The notes: generated from the sequence alone by a model not told the origin. A stretch of 16,638 nucleotides of DNA from an uncultured Oscillospiraceae bacterium (GCA_905205085.1 CAJLCG010000044.1:1-16638); one strand, 5' to 3'; shown: positions 6,432 through 14,745, counted from the first letter of the stretch. Numbers and translations: made by a program.

Positions 6432-6931
6432 CCCTCAGTCCCCCTCTCAATGGCAGTCACAGGGCCGCTGCCCATATAGCCGGGTCCCCGGACATAGGCC
6501 GTCTGGCCCACCCGGATATCATAGCCTCCGCCCAGCAGCAGAGACTCGCCGTTGTCGGTGCAGGAAGCTTCCACAGTGACATAGACGTCCTCAAAGCCCT
6601 CCAGCACGGCATCTACATAGTACCGGTTCTCCTGATCCAGAATCTGGCTCACGGCGGGCTTGGCCTCCACAGACACCACAGTGCCGATGCTGTAATTCTT
6701 CACTGTATCCTCCAGCTTATCGCCGGGCTGGATGAGCTGGCTGTCACCCTGAGCCATCTTCTGAAATACCACCGTATAGCGAATCGTCTGAGAGTTGGGC
6801 GTCACGTTGTCGCCCTGGCCGGTGCGCAGGCTCAGCCAGGCAAAGGCAGCGCCGGCCAGCAGCACCACCACCAGCACGATGGCGTCAAACAAGTTCAGCC
6901 GAATGCGAAACTTATGTCCGTTTTGTTCCAT
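6428..6931 (-). CDS. DUF4330-like membrane-anchored protein (first of a tandem pair)
   Basis: This 167-residue protein is built like its downstream neighbour: a short basic N terminus, one transmembrane helix (about residues 13-33), then an extracytoplasmic domain with PGDKLED, IGTVVSVE and a closing VRGPGYMGSGPVTAIE. The shared layout (TM, Y-x-V strand, PGD/VGD turn, G-x-I/V element, terminal G-x-V) points to an ancient duplication, although identity with the second copy is low by eye. It starts inside the end of the GT4 gene (20-base overlap) behind a clear AAAGGAG ribosome binding site 7 bases from the ATG, and its stop overlaps the next start. Its function is unknown; membership in DUF4330 is likely but less clear than for the downstream copy. 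Confidence 0.65.
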   Translation of the reverse strand: MEQNGHKFRIRLNLFDAIVLVVVLLAGAAFAWLSLRTGQGDNVTPNSQTIRYTVVFQKMAQGDSQLIQPGDKLEDTVKNYSIGTVVSVEAKPAVSQILDQENRYYVDAVLEGFEDVYVTVEASCTDNGESLLLGGGYDIRVGQTAYVRGPGYMGSGPVTAIERGTEG

Positions 6932-8051
6932 GGGATACTCCTTTCAAGGTCTCCAAATAGACCTGTTCCACTTTTTTGGCAAAGATCTCGCCGGTAAACT
7001 GAGACTGATAGATCTTTTTTGCTCCCCGGCTCAGCTTTTCCCGCAGCTGGGGCTGGTCGATCATCCGGGCCATGGCGTCGGCCAGAGCCTCACTGTCCTT
7101 GGTGGGGAAGAGCAGGCCGTTTTCTCCATCCTGGATGACCCAAGGGTTTCCTCCGTAATCGCTGGCGATGGAGGGCAGCCCCAGGCTCATTCCCTCCAGC
7201 AGGGCCATCGAGGTGGCCTCTGTGCCGTAGGAGGCGTTGAGCTGGACATCCAGAATGTTGAGCAGCTCCTTGACATCGGAGCGGAAGCCCAGCATCTGCA
7301 CCACATCGTCCACGCCCATCTCTACCACGGCCCGGCGCACCTCTTCCTCAAAGGCGCCGGTACCGGCCACCAGGATTCGGAAATTCTCATAGCCCCGGTC
7401 CTTGAGCTGCTTGGCGGCGTAGACCAGATACAGATGTCCCTTATAGTCCTCAATTCGGGCCAGAATGCCAAAGACCACGGTGCCATCCGGGATGTTCAGC
7501 TCCTGGCGCAGAGCGGCCCGCTGGGCGGGAGAGGTCTCCTCCACCGCGGCCACTCCGTTCATCACCAGGGTGATCTTCTTAGGGGAGATGCCGCCATCGG
7601 TAAGGTTTTCCGCCGTGGCGGGGCTGACGGCAATAATGCGGTTGGCATAGTGCTCGTTGACCAGCTTGTTCACCCAGCGTCCCGGCGGGCGGCGCAGCTT
7701 GGCCGGCACCGGGAAGGCGGAGTGGCGGCTGTAAATGACCGGCACATGGCAGCGCTTGGCGGCGATGCGCCCGGAGAGGGCTCCATGGGTATGGACCAGG
7801 TCGGGTTTGACTGATCGGATCACCTTCTGCAGCGCCTTGACGTCGTCCTTGTGGTAGGAGCGGTCGGCCATGCCGTCCACCTCCAGCACCTTGGCCCCCG
7901 CCTTCTCCAGGGGCTCTTTCAGAAGACTTCCCCGGGGAATGGCCGCCAGGGTCTCAAACTTGCTCTTGTCGGCAAAGCGCAGGTAGTTAAGGATCACTCG
8001 TCCCGCGCCGCCGATGTTGGTATCGCTGATAATGTTCAACACGCGAATCAC
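6912..8051 (-). CDS. GT4-family glycosyltransferase
   Basis: This 379-residue retaining glycosyltransferase of the GT-B fold acts at the cytoplasmic face of the membrane, adding a sugar from a nucleotide donor to a growing lipid-linked glycan. Visible motifs are GGAGRVILN (14-22), PDLVHTHG (83-90), the donor-site RIEDYKGH (199-206) and the E-x7-E signature between E278 and E286 (EATSMALLE) followed by GLPSIASDYGG. It starts with GTG, chosen because AAGGAGG lies 9 bases upstream and the start forms a GTGA overlap with the stop of the ligase-like gene. Its 3' end overlaps the first DUF4330-like gene by 20 bases. The sugar specificity cannot be read from sequence; a role in the CsaB-modified wall polymer is inferred from the operon. 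Confidence 0.88.
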   Translation of the reverse strand: MIRVLNIISDTNIGGAGRVILNYLRFADKSKFETLAAIPRGSLLKEPLEKAGAKVLEVDGMADRSYHKDDVKALQKVIRSVKPDLVHTHGALSGRIAAKRCHVPVIYSRHSAFPVPAKLRRPPGRWVNKLVNEHYANRIIAVSPATAENLTDGGISPKKITLVMNGVAAVEETSPAQRAALRQELNIPDGTVVFGILARIEDYKGHLYLVYAAKQLKDRGYENFRILVAGTGAFEEEVRRAVVEMGVDDVVQMLGFRSDVKELLNILDVQLNASYGTEATSMALLEGMSLGLPSIASDYGGNPWVIQDGENGLLFPTKDSEALADAMARMIDQPQLREKLSRGAKKIYQSQFTGEIFAKKVEQVYLETLKGVSHGTKRT

Positions 8052-9496
8052 GCCGTTTTTCCTCCTTCCGGCAGGGACATGCGCCGGGAAATCAGCGCAC
8101 CCATCCCCAGATAGGCCCAGAACAGGAACATGACCCGGTAATTATAGAAGGAGTAATCGGTCATGGCCTGAACCAGGAAGCCGGCAATACCGGCTCCCAC
8201 CGCTACGATGTGCAAACGGGTAAACCAGTCCTTCTCCCGGCAGAACGAGGCGCACATGTCCCGGAAGAAGCGGTACAGGAGCAGCACAAAGATGACCAGA
8301 GCGGCAATGCCAGCGTCGCACACAATCTGCAGATACAGGTTGTGGGAGTGGGGGGCTACAATGCCGCTGTAGCTGTATTTGGGATAGACCAGATTGAAGG
8401 CCGCGTCGCCCGGTCCGATGCCGCACAGCCAGTAGTCCTTCAGCATGGCCAGGGTGCCCATCCAGATAAATACCCGGTAAGAGGTGGAGCTGTCCCCCAG
8501 GTCACCAATACTGGCAAACCGGTTGATAATGGTGTCCGGCATCACAAAGTACAGGGCCACCAGAGCAATGGGAGTCAGCAGCAGCAGCCGGGGCTGCAGG
8601 AACAGCACAAAGACAAAGCCTGCAAACAGCAATCCCAGCCAAGCGCCCCGGGAGAGGGTGAGCAGCATACACACGCACATGATGCCGCAGCAGATGAAGT
8701 ACCACACCCGCTGGCCCCAGTCCTTGGCCGACAGCAGGCCTGCGCCGCCCAGAGGGATGGCCAGGATCAGGTACTGTCCAAGCATATTGGGGTTCTCCAG
8801 GGTGGAGGGCACCCGGAAGCTGTCACCAAACATCTCGGTGTCCACCCAGGCCGTGGACTGATAGCCCCAGCCGAACAGATACTGGAGGATACCGTACAGA
8901 GCTACCACCGTTCCGGCCAGCACCATCATGGCAATGAGCACATCCAGCTGCCGCCGGGTGGTGATGGAGTTCTCCATCATAATGGTAAACAGCACAAAGG
9001 CCACGGTAAGCATGCCGCCCAGCAGGCTTCCCTTCAGGTTCACCGAGAAGAAGGTCCCCACCAGATAGATGGCGGCGTACATCCAGATATAGCGGTTCAT
9101 GGGGACATAGAACAGGTCCCGCTGTGCGTCCCGCATCAGGTTGAGCAGCACAGAGAAGCTGCCTACCATAGCCAGGCCCAGCACCGCCATGGTGGGCAGA
9201 ATGGGGGCCAAAACCACCGCCGCGCCGCACCACAGCCAGCTTTTCATAAAAATACTGCCTGACAACAGCTTTTCCAGGCACAGCATCCGCCAAAGCCAGT
9301 TCAAAAACCGGTGAATCTTATCCCACAGGCGGTAAAAAATGCTGCTTTTGGACTCTGCCTGCTCCAGGGCCAGAGGCGGGTGGATAAACCACTGGATCAT
9401 GCCGCTTCGATGCCACTGACCGCTGAACCACAGGCAGATCGCCGCCAGCACACGATAAAGCATGCTGGATTGTATTATGGTTCGCATTTGTTCCAT
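8048..9496 (-). CDS. O-antigen ligase/polymerase-like membrane protein (Wzy_C family)
   Basis: This 482-residue polytopic membrane protein has about ten to twelve hydrophobic segments. It carries Wzy_C/O-antigen ligase hallmarks: TLSRGAWLG after a hydrophobic run (280-288), then a large extracytoplasmic loop with SYRVFIW and HSHNLYLQIVCDAG (383-396). Such proteins polymerise lipid-linked repeat units or ligate a glycan to its acceptor outside the membrane. The ATG at 9496 lies 7 bases after the murJ stop; the frame is open a further 20 codons upstream inside murJ, but those codons have no ribosome binding site. GAGG sits 11 bases ahead of 9496, rather far, so ATG at 9487 is also possible. An unusual Trp-rich stretch of about 80 residues precedes the main membrane domain. 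Polymerase versus ligase cannot be decided here. Confidence 0.85.
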   Translation of the reverse strand: MEQMRTIIQSSMLYRVLAAICLWFSGQWHRSGMIQWFIHPPLALEQAESKSSIFYRLWDKIHRFLNWLWRMLCLEKLLSGSIFMKSWLWCGAAVVLAPILPTMAVLGLAMVGSFSVLLNLMRDAQRDLFYVPMNRYIWMYAAIYLVGTFFSVNLKGSLLGGMLTVAFVLFTIMMENSITTRRQLDVLIAMMVLAGTVVALYGILQYLFGWGYQSTAWVDTEMFGDSFRVPSTLENPNMLGQYLILAIPLGGAGLLSAKDWGQRVWYFICCGIMCVCMLLTLSRGAWLGLLFAGFVFVLFLQPRLLLLTPIALVALYFVMPDTIINRFASIGDLGDSSTSYRVFIWMGTLAMLKDYWLCGIGPGDAAFNLVYPKYSYSGIVAPHSHNLYLQIVCDAGIAALVIFVLLLYRFFRDMCASFCREKDWFTRLHIVAVGAGIAGFLVQAMTDYSFYNYRVMFLFWAYLGMGALISRRMSLPEGGKTA

Positions 9497-9503
9497 AGAT
9501 TTA

Positions 9504-11069
9504 TTAACCTCGTTTCCACACTCGTTTTGCCATATCCTGGACCATCTTAGCCTCATCCAGTCCGGTCAGAGTGGCCAACAGGAAATAGACCGCCACGCCA
9601 ATCAAGGCACAGATCCCCAGCAGCACCAGCTCGCCCAGCTTTCCCTGGGGCAGCAGATTCTCCAGGCCGTACCGCACAGCCAGAACCACCGCCGCCATGC
9701 CCACCGTGGACAGGAGCATTTTCATTGCGTCCTTGCCAAATCCTGCGTTCAACACGCCGCCGCCCTGTTTTTGCAGGGGGATGAGCAGCAGCAGGGCGTA
9801 CAGGGTGGAGGAGATGGTGGAGGAGATGGCAAGGCCCGCCACCCCCAGGGGCTCGGTGAGCAGCATACAGCCCACAATGTTGGCCAGAATGGAGATCCCG
9901 CCGGCAATCAGGGGGGTGCGTCCGTTCTGCTGGGCGAAGTAGGCCCGGCTGAGAATGTTCTGCAGACCGTAACCCACCATGCCCAGGGACACCCATACCA
10001 GAGCCTGGGAGGTGATATTCACCGAGAACTCGTCAAAGGCTCCCCCTCCGTAGAGGAAGGAGACCATGGGTCGGGCCAGGGTCATCATTCCCGCCGCCAT
10101 GGGCATGACGAAAAACAGGCTGCTGTGTACCGTCTGACGGATGGTATCCCGGAACTCAGCCTCCTGGTGCTCCGCCGTCAGCCGGGAGAGCTTGGGGAAA
10201 ATCACGTTGGTAATGGACAGGATAAATACGCCCGCCACCACCAGATACAGGTTGGTAGAGTATTCCATAGCCGACACACCCGCTCCGTCGTAGAGGTGGG
10301 AGCCGAACTTGGTGTTGATGGTCAGGTTAATGGGCTGCACCCAGGTGGACACCATCACCGGACCCATGAGGGAGAAGGCCTTACGCATTCCCTCAGACCG
10401 GAAGGAGAAGTCCGGGTGGTAATGAAAGTCCAGCTGCCGCAGGGTGGGCACCTGAATAACGGCCTGGAGAAGCCAGCCCACCAGATAGGCCGCCGCCAGT
10501 CCGTAAACGCCAAACCGGTCATCCAGGAAGAAAAAGTAGCCGATGATGACCAGATTGGACACGGTGCTGATGAGGGCCGGGATATTAAAGCGGTCCATGG
10601 ACTGCAAGATACCCACAAAGGAGAAGGCCACACCGGTAAAGAGCACCGTGGGGAACATAAACCGGGTCAGGGACGCAGCCAGAGCCGCAGTCTCGGCATC
10701 GTATCCGTCAGCAAACAACGTGACCAGCGGCTGGGCAAATACCATACCCAGCACCGTGAGCACGGCGGTCAGCAGCGCCATCACCGACAGGAAGTTGCCG
10801 CCAAAACGAAAGGCCTCTTTCTTCCCTTTCTTGGTCAGATACTCGCTGAACACGGGAATAAAGCAGGCCGCGATCGCCGAGGCAAACACCACGTCAAAAA
10901 AGACCCGGGGAATACGGCTAGCAATATAAAACGCCTTGGCCTCCATCCCGGTCGTCCCGTAGTGCACCGCCATCAGATGATCCCGGTATAACCCCAACAC
11001 TTTGCCCAGCAGGGTGATTGCCATAACCATACTGATGGTTTTTGTGGCATTTTCATTGTTTTTTGCCAA
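9504..11069 (-). CDS. murJ: MurJ/MviN-family lipid-linked glycan flippase
   Basis: This 521-residue member of the MOP superfamily has about 14 membrane segments. MurJ flips lipid II, the undecaprenyl-linked peptidoglycan precursor, across the membrane. The N-terminal signature is present: LLGKVLGLYRD (20-30) and the ASRIPRVFFDVVFASAIAACFIPVF region (50-74), with arginines at 29, 52 and 55 comparable to the functional arginines of MurJ. The start is TTG at 11069, backed by AAAGGAGAGG (11075-11084) just upstream. It is the first gene of the leftward polysaccharide operon. Because its partners make a secondary wall polymer, it could be a dedicated flippase for that polymer rather than the housekeeping MurJ; checking for a second murJ in the genome would bear on this. 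Confidence 0.9.
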   Translation of the reverse strand: MAKNNENATKTISMVMAITLLGKVLGLYRDHLMAVHYGTTGMEAKAFYIASRIPRVFFDVVFASAIAACFIPVFSEYLTKKGKKEAFRFGGNFLSVMALLTAVLTVLGMVFAQPLVTLFADGYDAETAALAASLTRFMFPTVLFTGVAFSFVGILQSMDRFNIPALISTVSNLVIIGYFFFLDDRFGVYGLAAAYLVGWLLQAVIQVPTLRQLDFHYHPDFSFRSEGMRKAFSLMGPVMVSTWVQPINLTINTKFGSHLYDGAGVSAMEYSTNLYLVVAGVFILSITNVIFPKLSRLTAEHQEAEFRDTIRQTVHSSLFFVMPMAAGMMTLARPMVSFLYGGGAFDEFSVNITSQALVWVSLGMVGYGLQNILSRAYFAQQNGRTPLIAGGISILANIVGCMLLTEPLGVAGLAISSTISSTLYALLLLIPLQKQGGGVLNAGFGKDAMKMLLSTVGMAAVVLAVRYGLENLLPQGKLGELVLLGICALIGVAVYFLLATLTGLDEAKMVQDMAKRVWKRG

Positions 11070-11121
11070 GCTTTCCTCTCCTTTCCCGAACCAGAGTCCG
11101 TATCATGAGAATAATCGCTTT

Positions 11122-11150
11122 ATTCTACACCAAGGTTTTTTGTTTTTCAA
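11122..11150 (-). promoter_or_regulatory. Promoter of the leftward polysaccharide operon
   Basis: On the minus strand TTGAAA (11145-11150) and TAGAAT (11122-11127) are separated by 17 bp. This is the only good sigma-A match between murJ and the divergent SLH gene on this strand. The transcript would start near 11115, about 46 bases before the TTG start of murJ. Confidence 0.6.
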
Positions 11151-11236
11151 CTGTTCTTACGTCGGATTCACGGCTTGTTCATAACTTCCTCTTGGTCGTT
11201 TCTCCCACCATCCAGTTTTTTGCCTGGTTTCTCCCA

Positions 11237-11265
11237 TTGAATCCCAGGGGCATTCCTGCTATAAT
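11237..11265 (+). promoter_or_regulatory. Promoter of the SLH-domain protein gene
   Basis: TTGAAT (11237-11242) and TATAAT (11260-11265) are separated by 17 bp on the plus strand, giving a leader of about 65 bases before the ATG at 11336. A 10-base direct repeat (GTTTCTCCCA at 11198-11207 and 11227-11236) ends exactly at the -35 box and may be a regulator site. The -10 of this promoter and that of the divergent operon are about 130 bp apart. Confidence 0.7.
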
Positions 11266-11335
11266 ATGTTATGTTCGCCTTTTCACAGGCGCCTTTCGGC
11301 CCTATCCACACCATAACTACAGCAAAGGAGTTTCC

Positions 11336-14134
11336 ATGAAACACGCAGTCCAATCTCTGGCAAAACGAGCTGCGGCAGTGCTTCTGGCCGCAGCGCTCGC
11401 GATTCCTACCGCCTATGCCTCGGCGGGAACCCGCTGGCTGACCACCACTCAGACGCTCGCCGACGGGCTGACTTATGTCAACACCATAACTCAGCACTCC
11501 TCCGCCGGACGGGTGGAAAGTTACTCCTTCCAGCTCAGCCCCAACAGTGACGTCTACCCCATCATGGTCCAGTCCTCGGGCACCGCTTACGGCGCGGCTA
11601 CCATTAACAAAGCCATCAGCTACGCGGAAAGCATGGGCTATAACGTCATCGGCGGCATCAACAGTGACTTCTTCGGAAACGGTGGTGTCCCCCTGGGTAT
11701 CTCCATTGAGGATGGCATCTATAAATCCAGTCCCGAGGGCAACAACGCCGTCGCTACCGTCAACGGGCAGATGTCTCTGTCCGTCTCCCCTCAGGTGTAC
11801 ATCACGCTGAAAAATCAGCGGGACGGCAGCACGACGGAACTGACCCACTTTAACAAGTGGCGCAACTCCTCGGGCGGTCTCTACCTTTATAATGAAGATT
11901 TCTCCACCATCTCCACCCAGACCAATGCGGCCGCCGGATGGATGGTCCGTTTCAAAGTGGTAGAAAACGGTCAGGACACTGACTTGACGGTCAACAGCAC
12001 TCTGACGCTGGAGGTTGTGGACGCATTCCAAACTTCTGATTCTCAGCCCATCGGTGAGGGCAACTACATCCTCACCGCCGCCAACGAGTCCGGCGGCTGG
12101 GAGGTTTATAACAGCTTCCAGCCTGGGGATCGGGTCACCCTGACCACCTCCTGCTCCGACTCGGTGCTCTCCAAGGCCCAGTGGGCCAGCGGCGCGGGCG
12201 ATATCATCGTGCGCAACGGCGCCATCACCGACAGCTCCCAGTGGGTCTACGGCAAGGACGGCCGCAACCCCCGCACCGCTCTGGGCGTGAAGGCGGACGG
12301 CACTGTGGTGCTGTATGAAGTAGATGGCCGTCAGTCCGGCTACTCCGGCGGTCTGAGCGAGAAGGATCTGGCCGACGAGCTGCTCCAGCAGGGCTGCCAG
12401 TGGGCGGTCAACCTGGACGGCGGCGGCTCCTCCATCCTCAGCGCCCGGCTGCCTGGTTCGGACAGCGTAGATGTCCAAAACTCTCCCTCCGGCGGCTATC
12501 CCCGCAGCTGTGCCACCTTTATCCTTCTGGTCACCGATGACCCCGGCACTGGCCCCGCCACCCGACTGGCCCTGAAAGACGACGGTCTGGTAGTTCTGGC
12601 AGGCTCCAGCGTCACCCTGGGTGACGTAGTCTCGGTCAACGACGGAGCCAAGACGGTCAACTCCCGGGTCTCCGACGCCCAGTTTACCTCGGGCAGCGGC
12701 CTGGGCTCCTTCAACGGCTCGGTCTACACCGCAGGCGCCAAGGGCGGCACCGACACCATTGAAATCTACTCTCCCTCCCTGGGACTCTCGGGCACGGCCC
12801 AGATCCATGTCGTCACTGCCCTGTCCCAGCTCCATGTCACCAAGGCGGGCAGTTCCAGCTCCCTGACCTCCCTGTCCATGAAGGCGGGCGACTCGGTCCA
12901 GCTCTCCGCCACCGGAACCTACTGGTCCCGTGAAGCCCTGCGCAGCGGCTCGGCCATCAGCGTCACCTGGTCGGTGAGCGGCGGTGTGGGCACCATCACT
13001 AAGGACGGTCTGTTCACCGCTAACGGCACCAGCAACAGCGGAACCATTACCGTCAAGGCAGGCGGCGTCACCAAAAATATTCCCGTCTCTCTGAGCAGTG
13101 TCCACACTGATGTTACCCCCGACCACTGGTCCTATACCGCCGTGGAGTACTGCTATGAGCATGGCATCGTCAGCGGCATCTCCCCCACGGAGTTTGGCCG
13201 GGACTACTCCATCTCCCGCGGCGACTTCGTTCTGATGCTCTATGGTGCTCTGGGCCGTCCCGCCGTGTCCGGTCAGGCCAACTTCACCGACGTGTCCTCT
13301 TCTGACTACTACGCCACCGCCATTGCCTGGGCCAGCGCCAACGGTCTGGTCTCCGGTATTTCCCCCACTGAATTTGGTCCCAAGACCCCCATCACCCGCG
13401 AGCAGGCCTTCACCATCCTGCACCAGGCCATGCCTCTGTTTGGTATTACCTCCCCCACTCCTGACCTGAGTGTACTGGATCAGTTCTCCGACAAGGATCT
13501 GATTGCCGACTACGCCAAGCCCCATATGGCCGCTCTGGTCTCCCAGGGCGTGGCCAGCGGCGCCGGCGATACCATCAACCCTCGCGGCAATCTGACCCGT
13601 GCGGAGATGGCCGCCCTGCTGTACCGCCTGCTCACCTATGATGAGGCAGAGCAGCCTGAGGAGCCCTCGGTGGACCCGGACGCCACTCTCACCCTGAATC
13701 CCACCCAGTCCCAGCTTGCTTCGGCCCAGTCTCTCCAGATCCAGGCCGTGCTCACCGGGGCTCAGGGAACGATCTCCTGGCGTTCCAGTGATCCTACCAT
13801 CGCTGCCGTCTCCTCCGACGGCACTGTGACCAATGTGTACACCGGCAGCGGAACTGCCCAGGTCACCATTACCGCTACTCTGGGCTCCCTCTCCGCCAGC
13901 ACCGTCCTCACCTGTGAGAGCGCGGAGCAGGTCGGCCAAGTGACCGCCGAGCCCAGTCTGAATGTGCGCTCCGGTCCCGGCACCAACTACTCCATCGTCT
14001 CCAGCCTTACCTATGGACGACGGGTCGTCATTCTGGATGACAGCACTGCCGGGTGGTATCAGGTACTCTTCTCCAACAGCTCCGGCAAAGCGGTCACCGG
14101 TTATGTTTCCGCCGATTATCTCACGGTGACCTAA
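11336..14134 (+). CDS. Secreted SLH-anchored phosphodiester glycosidase (NAGPA domain) with Big and SH3b domains
   Basis: This 932-residue surface protein has a signal peptide in residues 1-30 (cut near AYASA). An NAGPA-type domain occupies about 105-400: GGINSDFF (106-113), VPLG (118-121), GRNPRTALG (309-317), VDGRQSGYSGG (329-339) and NLDGGGSSIL (359-368). In animals this fold removes GlcNAc from phosphodiester-linked glycans. Ig-like regions follow (about 405-585), then three SLH repeats (about 591-640, 650-700, 717-767) with SRGD, TREQ and TRAE at the ligand positions. A Big_2-like domain (about 784-860) and an SH3b domain with LNVRSGPGTNYS (875-886) close the chain. SLH domains bind pyruvylated wall polysaccharide, the product of CsaB encoded by the divergent operon. 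ATG 11336 has AAAGGAG 5 bases upstream. SLH repeats in mid-chain are unusual. The substrate is unknown. Confidence 0.9.
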   Translation: MKHAVQSLAKRAAAVLLAAALAIPTAYASAGTRWLTTTQTLADGLTYVNTITQHSSAGRVESYSFQLSPNSDVYPIMVQSSGTAYGAATINKAISYAESMGYNVIGGINSDFFGNGGVPLGISIEDGIYKSSPEGNNAVATVNGQMSLSVSPQVYITLKNQRDGSTTELTHFNKWRNSSGGLYLYNEDFSTISTQTNAAAGWMVRFKVVENGQDTDLTVNSTLTLEVVDAFQTSDSQPIGEGNYILTAANESGGWEVYNSFQPGDRVTLTTSCSDSVLSKAQWASGAGDIIVRNGAITDSSQWVYGKDGRNPRTALGVKADGTVVLYEVDGRQSGYSGGLSEKDLADELLQQGCQWAVNLDGGGSSILSARLPGSDSVDVQNSPSGGYPRSCATFILLVTDDPGTGPATRLALKDDGLVVLAGSSVTLGDVVSVNDGAKTVNSRVSDAQFTSGSGLGSFNGSVYTAGAKGGTDTIEIYSPSLGLSGTAQIHVVTALSQLHVTKAGSSSSLTSLSMKAGDSVQLSATGTYWSREALRSGSAISVTWSVSGGVGTITKDGLFTANGTSNSGTITVKAGGVTKNIPVSLSSVHTDVTPDHWSYTAVEYCYEHGIVSGISPTEFGRDYSISRGDFVLMLYGALGRPAVSGQANFTDVSSSDYYATAIAWASANGLVSGISPTEFGPKTPITREQAFTILHQAMPLFGITSPTPDLSVLDQFSDKDLIADYAKPHMAALVSQGVASGAGDTINPRGNLTRAEMAALLYRLLTYDEAEQPEEPSVDPDATLTLNPTQSQLASAQSLQIQAVLTGAQGTISWRSSDPTIAAVSSDGTVTNVYTGSGTAQVTITATLGSLSASTVLTCESAEQVGQVTAEPSLNVRSGPGTNYSIVSSLTYGRRVVILDDSTAGWYQVLFSNSSGKAVTGYVSADYLTVT

Positions 14135-14150
14135 GCAAAAAAACACAAAA

Positions 14151-14185
14151 AAGGACCCGCTGCAAGATGCAGCGGGTCCTTTTTA
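14151..14185. terminator. Bidirectional terminator between SLH gene and PAP2 gene
   Basis: A perfect 14-bp stem (14151-14164 with 14168-14181; AAGGACCCGCTGCA and complement) closes a 3-base loop. A T run (14180-14184) follows on the plus strand and an A run (14147-14152) flanks it on the other side. It lies 16 bases after the SLH gene stop and immediately after the PAP2 stop on the opposite strand, so it can serve both. Confidence 0.9.
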
Positions 14186-14187
14186 TT

Positions 14188-14745
14188 TCAGCCAAGTTTT
14201 TGTTCCTGCCGTCTCTGCCAGAGGCGGCCGATATACAGGGCCAGTGCAGCACACACCGTTCCCACCAGGGCGCCGCCCAGCACGTCACTGGGGTAGTGCA
14301 CTCCCACATACAGCCGGGAAAGCCCCATCAGCACCGCCTGAATCACGGCCACCCGGCGCATCCAGGGCTTGGGCAGTGTTCTGGCCCACACCAGCCCCGC
14401 GGAAAATGCGGCGCAGGTATGCCCGGAGGGGAAGGAATTGGGATCCCCGGAGGTGAGCAGAGGAATCAGCCCCTCCATCACTGTATAGGGCCTTGGGCGG
14501 GTAAAGATCAGCTTCAGCCCCAGGTTGGTAAACAGCAGGCTGAAGATCAGCGCACAGCCCGCCAGCAGCCCCGCCTTTCGGGTGGGCCGCCAGAACAGCA
14601 TGGCGATGGACAGCACAATCCACACCACTCCGGCATTGCCCAGAGAGGTAAACACCTTTACCACCGGGTCCAGCCACGGCTGACGCACTGCCTCCTGGAT
14701 CCACAGCAGTACCGCCTCATCCATTCCCTGTATTGCCAGAGGCAT
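14188..14745 (-). CDS. PAP2-family membrane phosphatase (likely undecaprenyl-PP phosphatase type)
   Basis: This 185-residue integral membrane phosphatase has the complete PAP2 triad: K78-x6-R85-P86 (KLIFTRPRP), PSGH at 106-109 and S143-R144-x5-H150-x3-D154 (SRLYVGVHYPSD). H109 and H150 would be the acid/base and nucleophile residues. Family members of this size (BcrC/PgpB-like) dephosphorylate undecaprenyl diphosphate or related lipids on the outer face of the membrane, which recycles the carrier used by peptidoglycan and wall-polymer synthesis. That role suits the neighbours but is not proven by sequence. The ATG has AGGAGG 8 bases upstream. It is a single gene, convergent with the SLH gene and divergent from the next glycosyltransferase. 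Confidence 0.88.
   Translation of the reverse strand: MPLAIQGMDEAVLLWIQEAVRQPWLDPVVKVFTSLGNAGVVWIVLSIAMLFWRPTRKAGLLAGCALIFSLLFTNLGLKLIFTRPRPYTVMEGLIPLLTSGDPNSFPSGHTCAAFSAGLVWARTLPKPWMRRVAVIQAVLMGLSRLYVGVHYPSDVLGGALVGTVCAALALYIGRLWQRRQEQKLG

Noticed and set aside
13154..13382. Possible recent duplication of SLH1 and SLH2 at DNA level
   Set aside because: The peptides share VSGISPTEFG, but the DNA differs at many codon third positions, so this reflects an older family repeat rather than a recent tandem duplication.
11168..14146. A 992-codon open frame on the minus strand opposite the SLH gene
   Set aside because: Its translation is a low-complexity Gly/Ala/Asp/His mix without domains, and it arises from the GC-rich codon usage of the plus-strand gene. 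The plus-strand protein has a signal peptide, promoter, ribosome binding site and clear NAGPA and SLH motifs.
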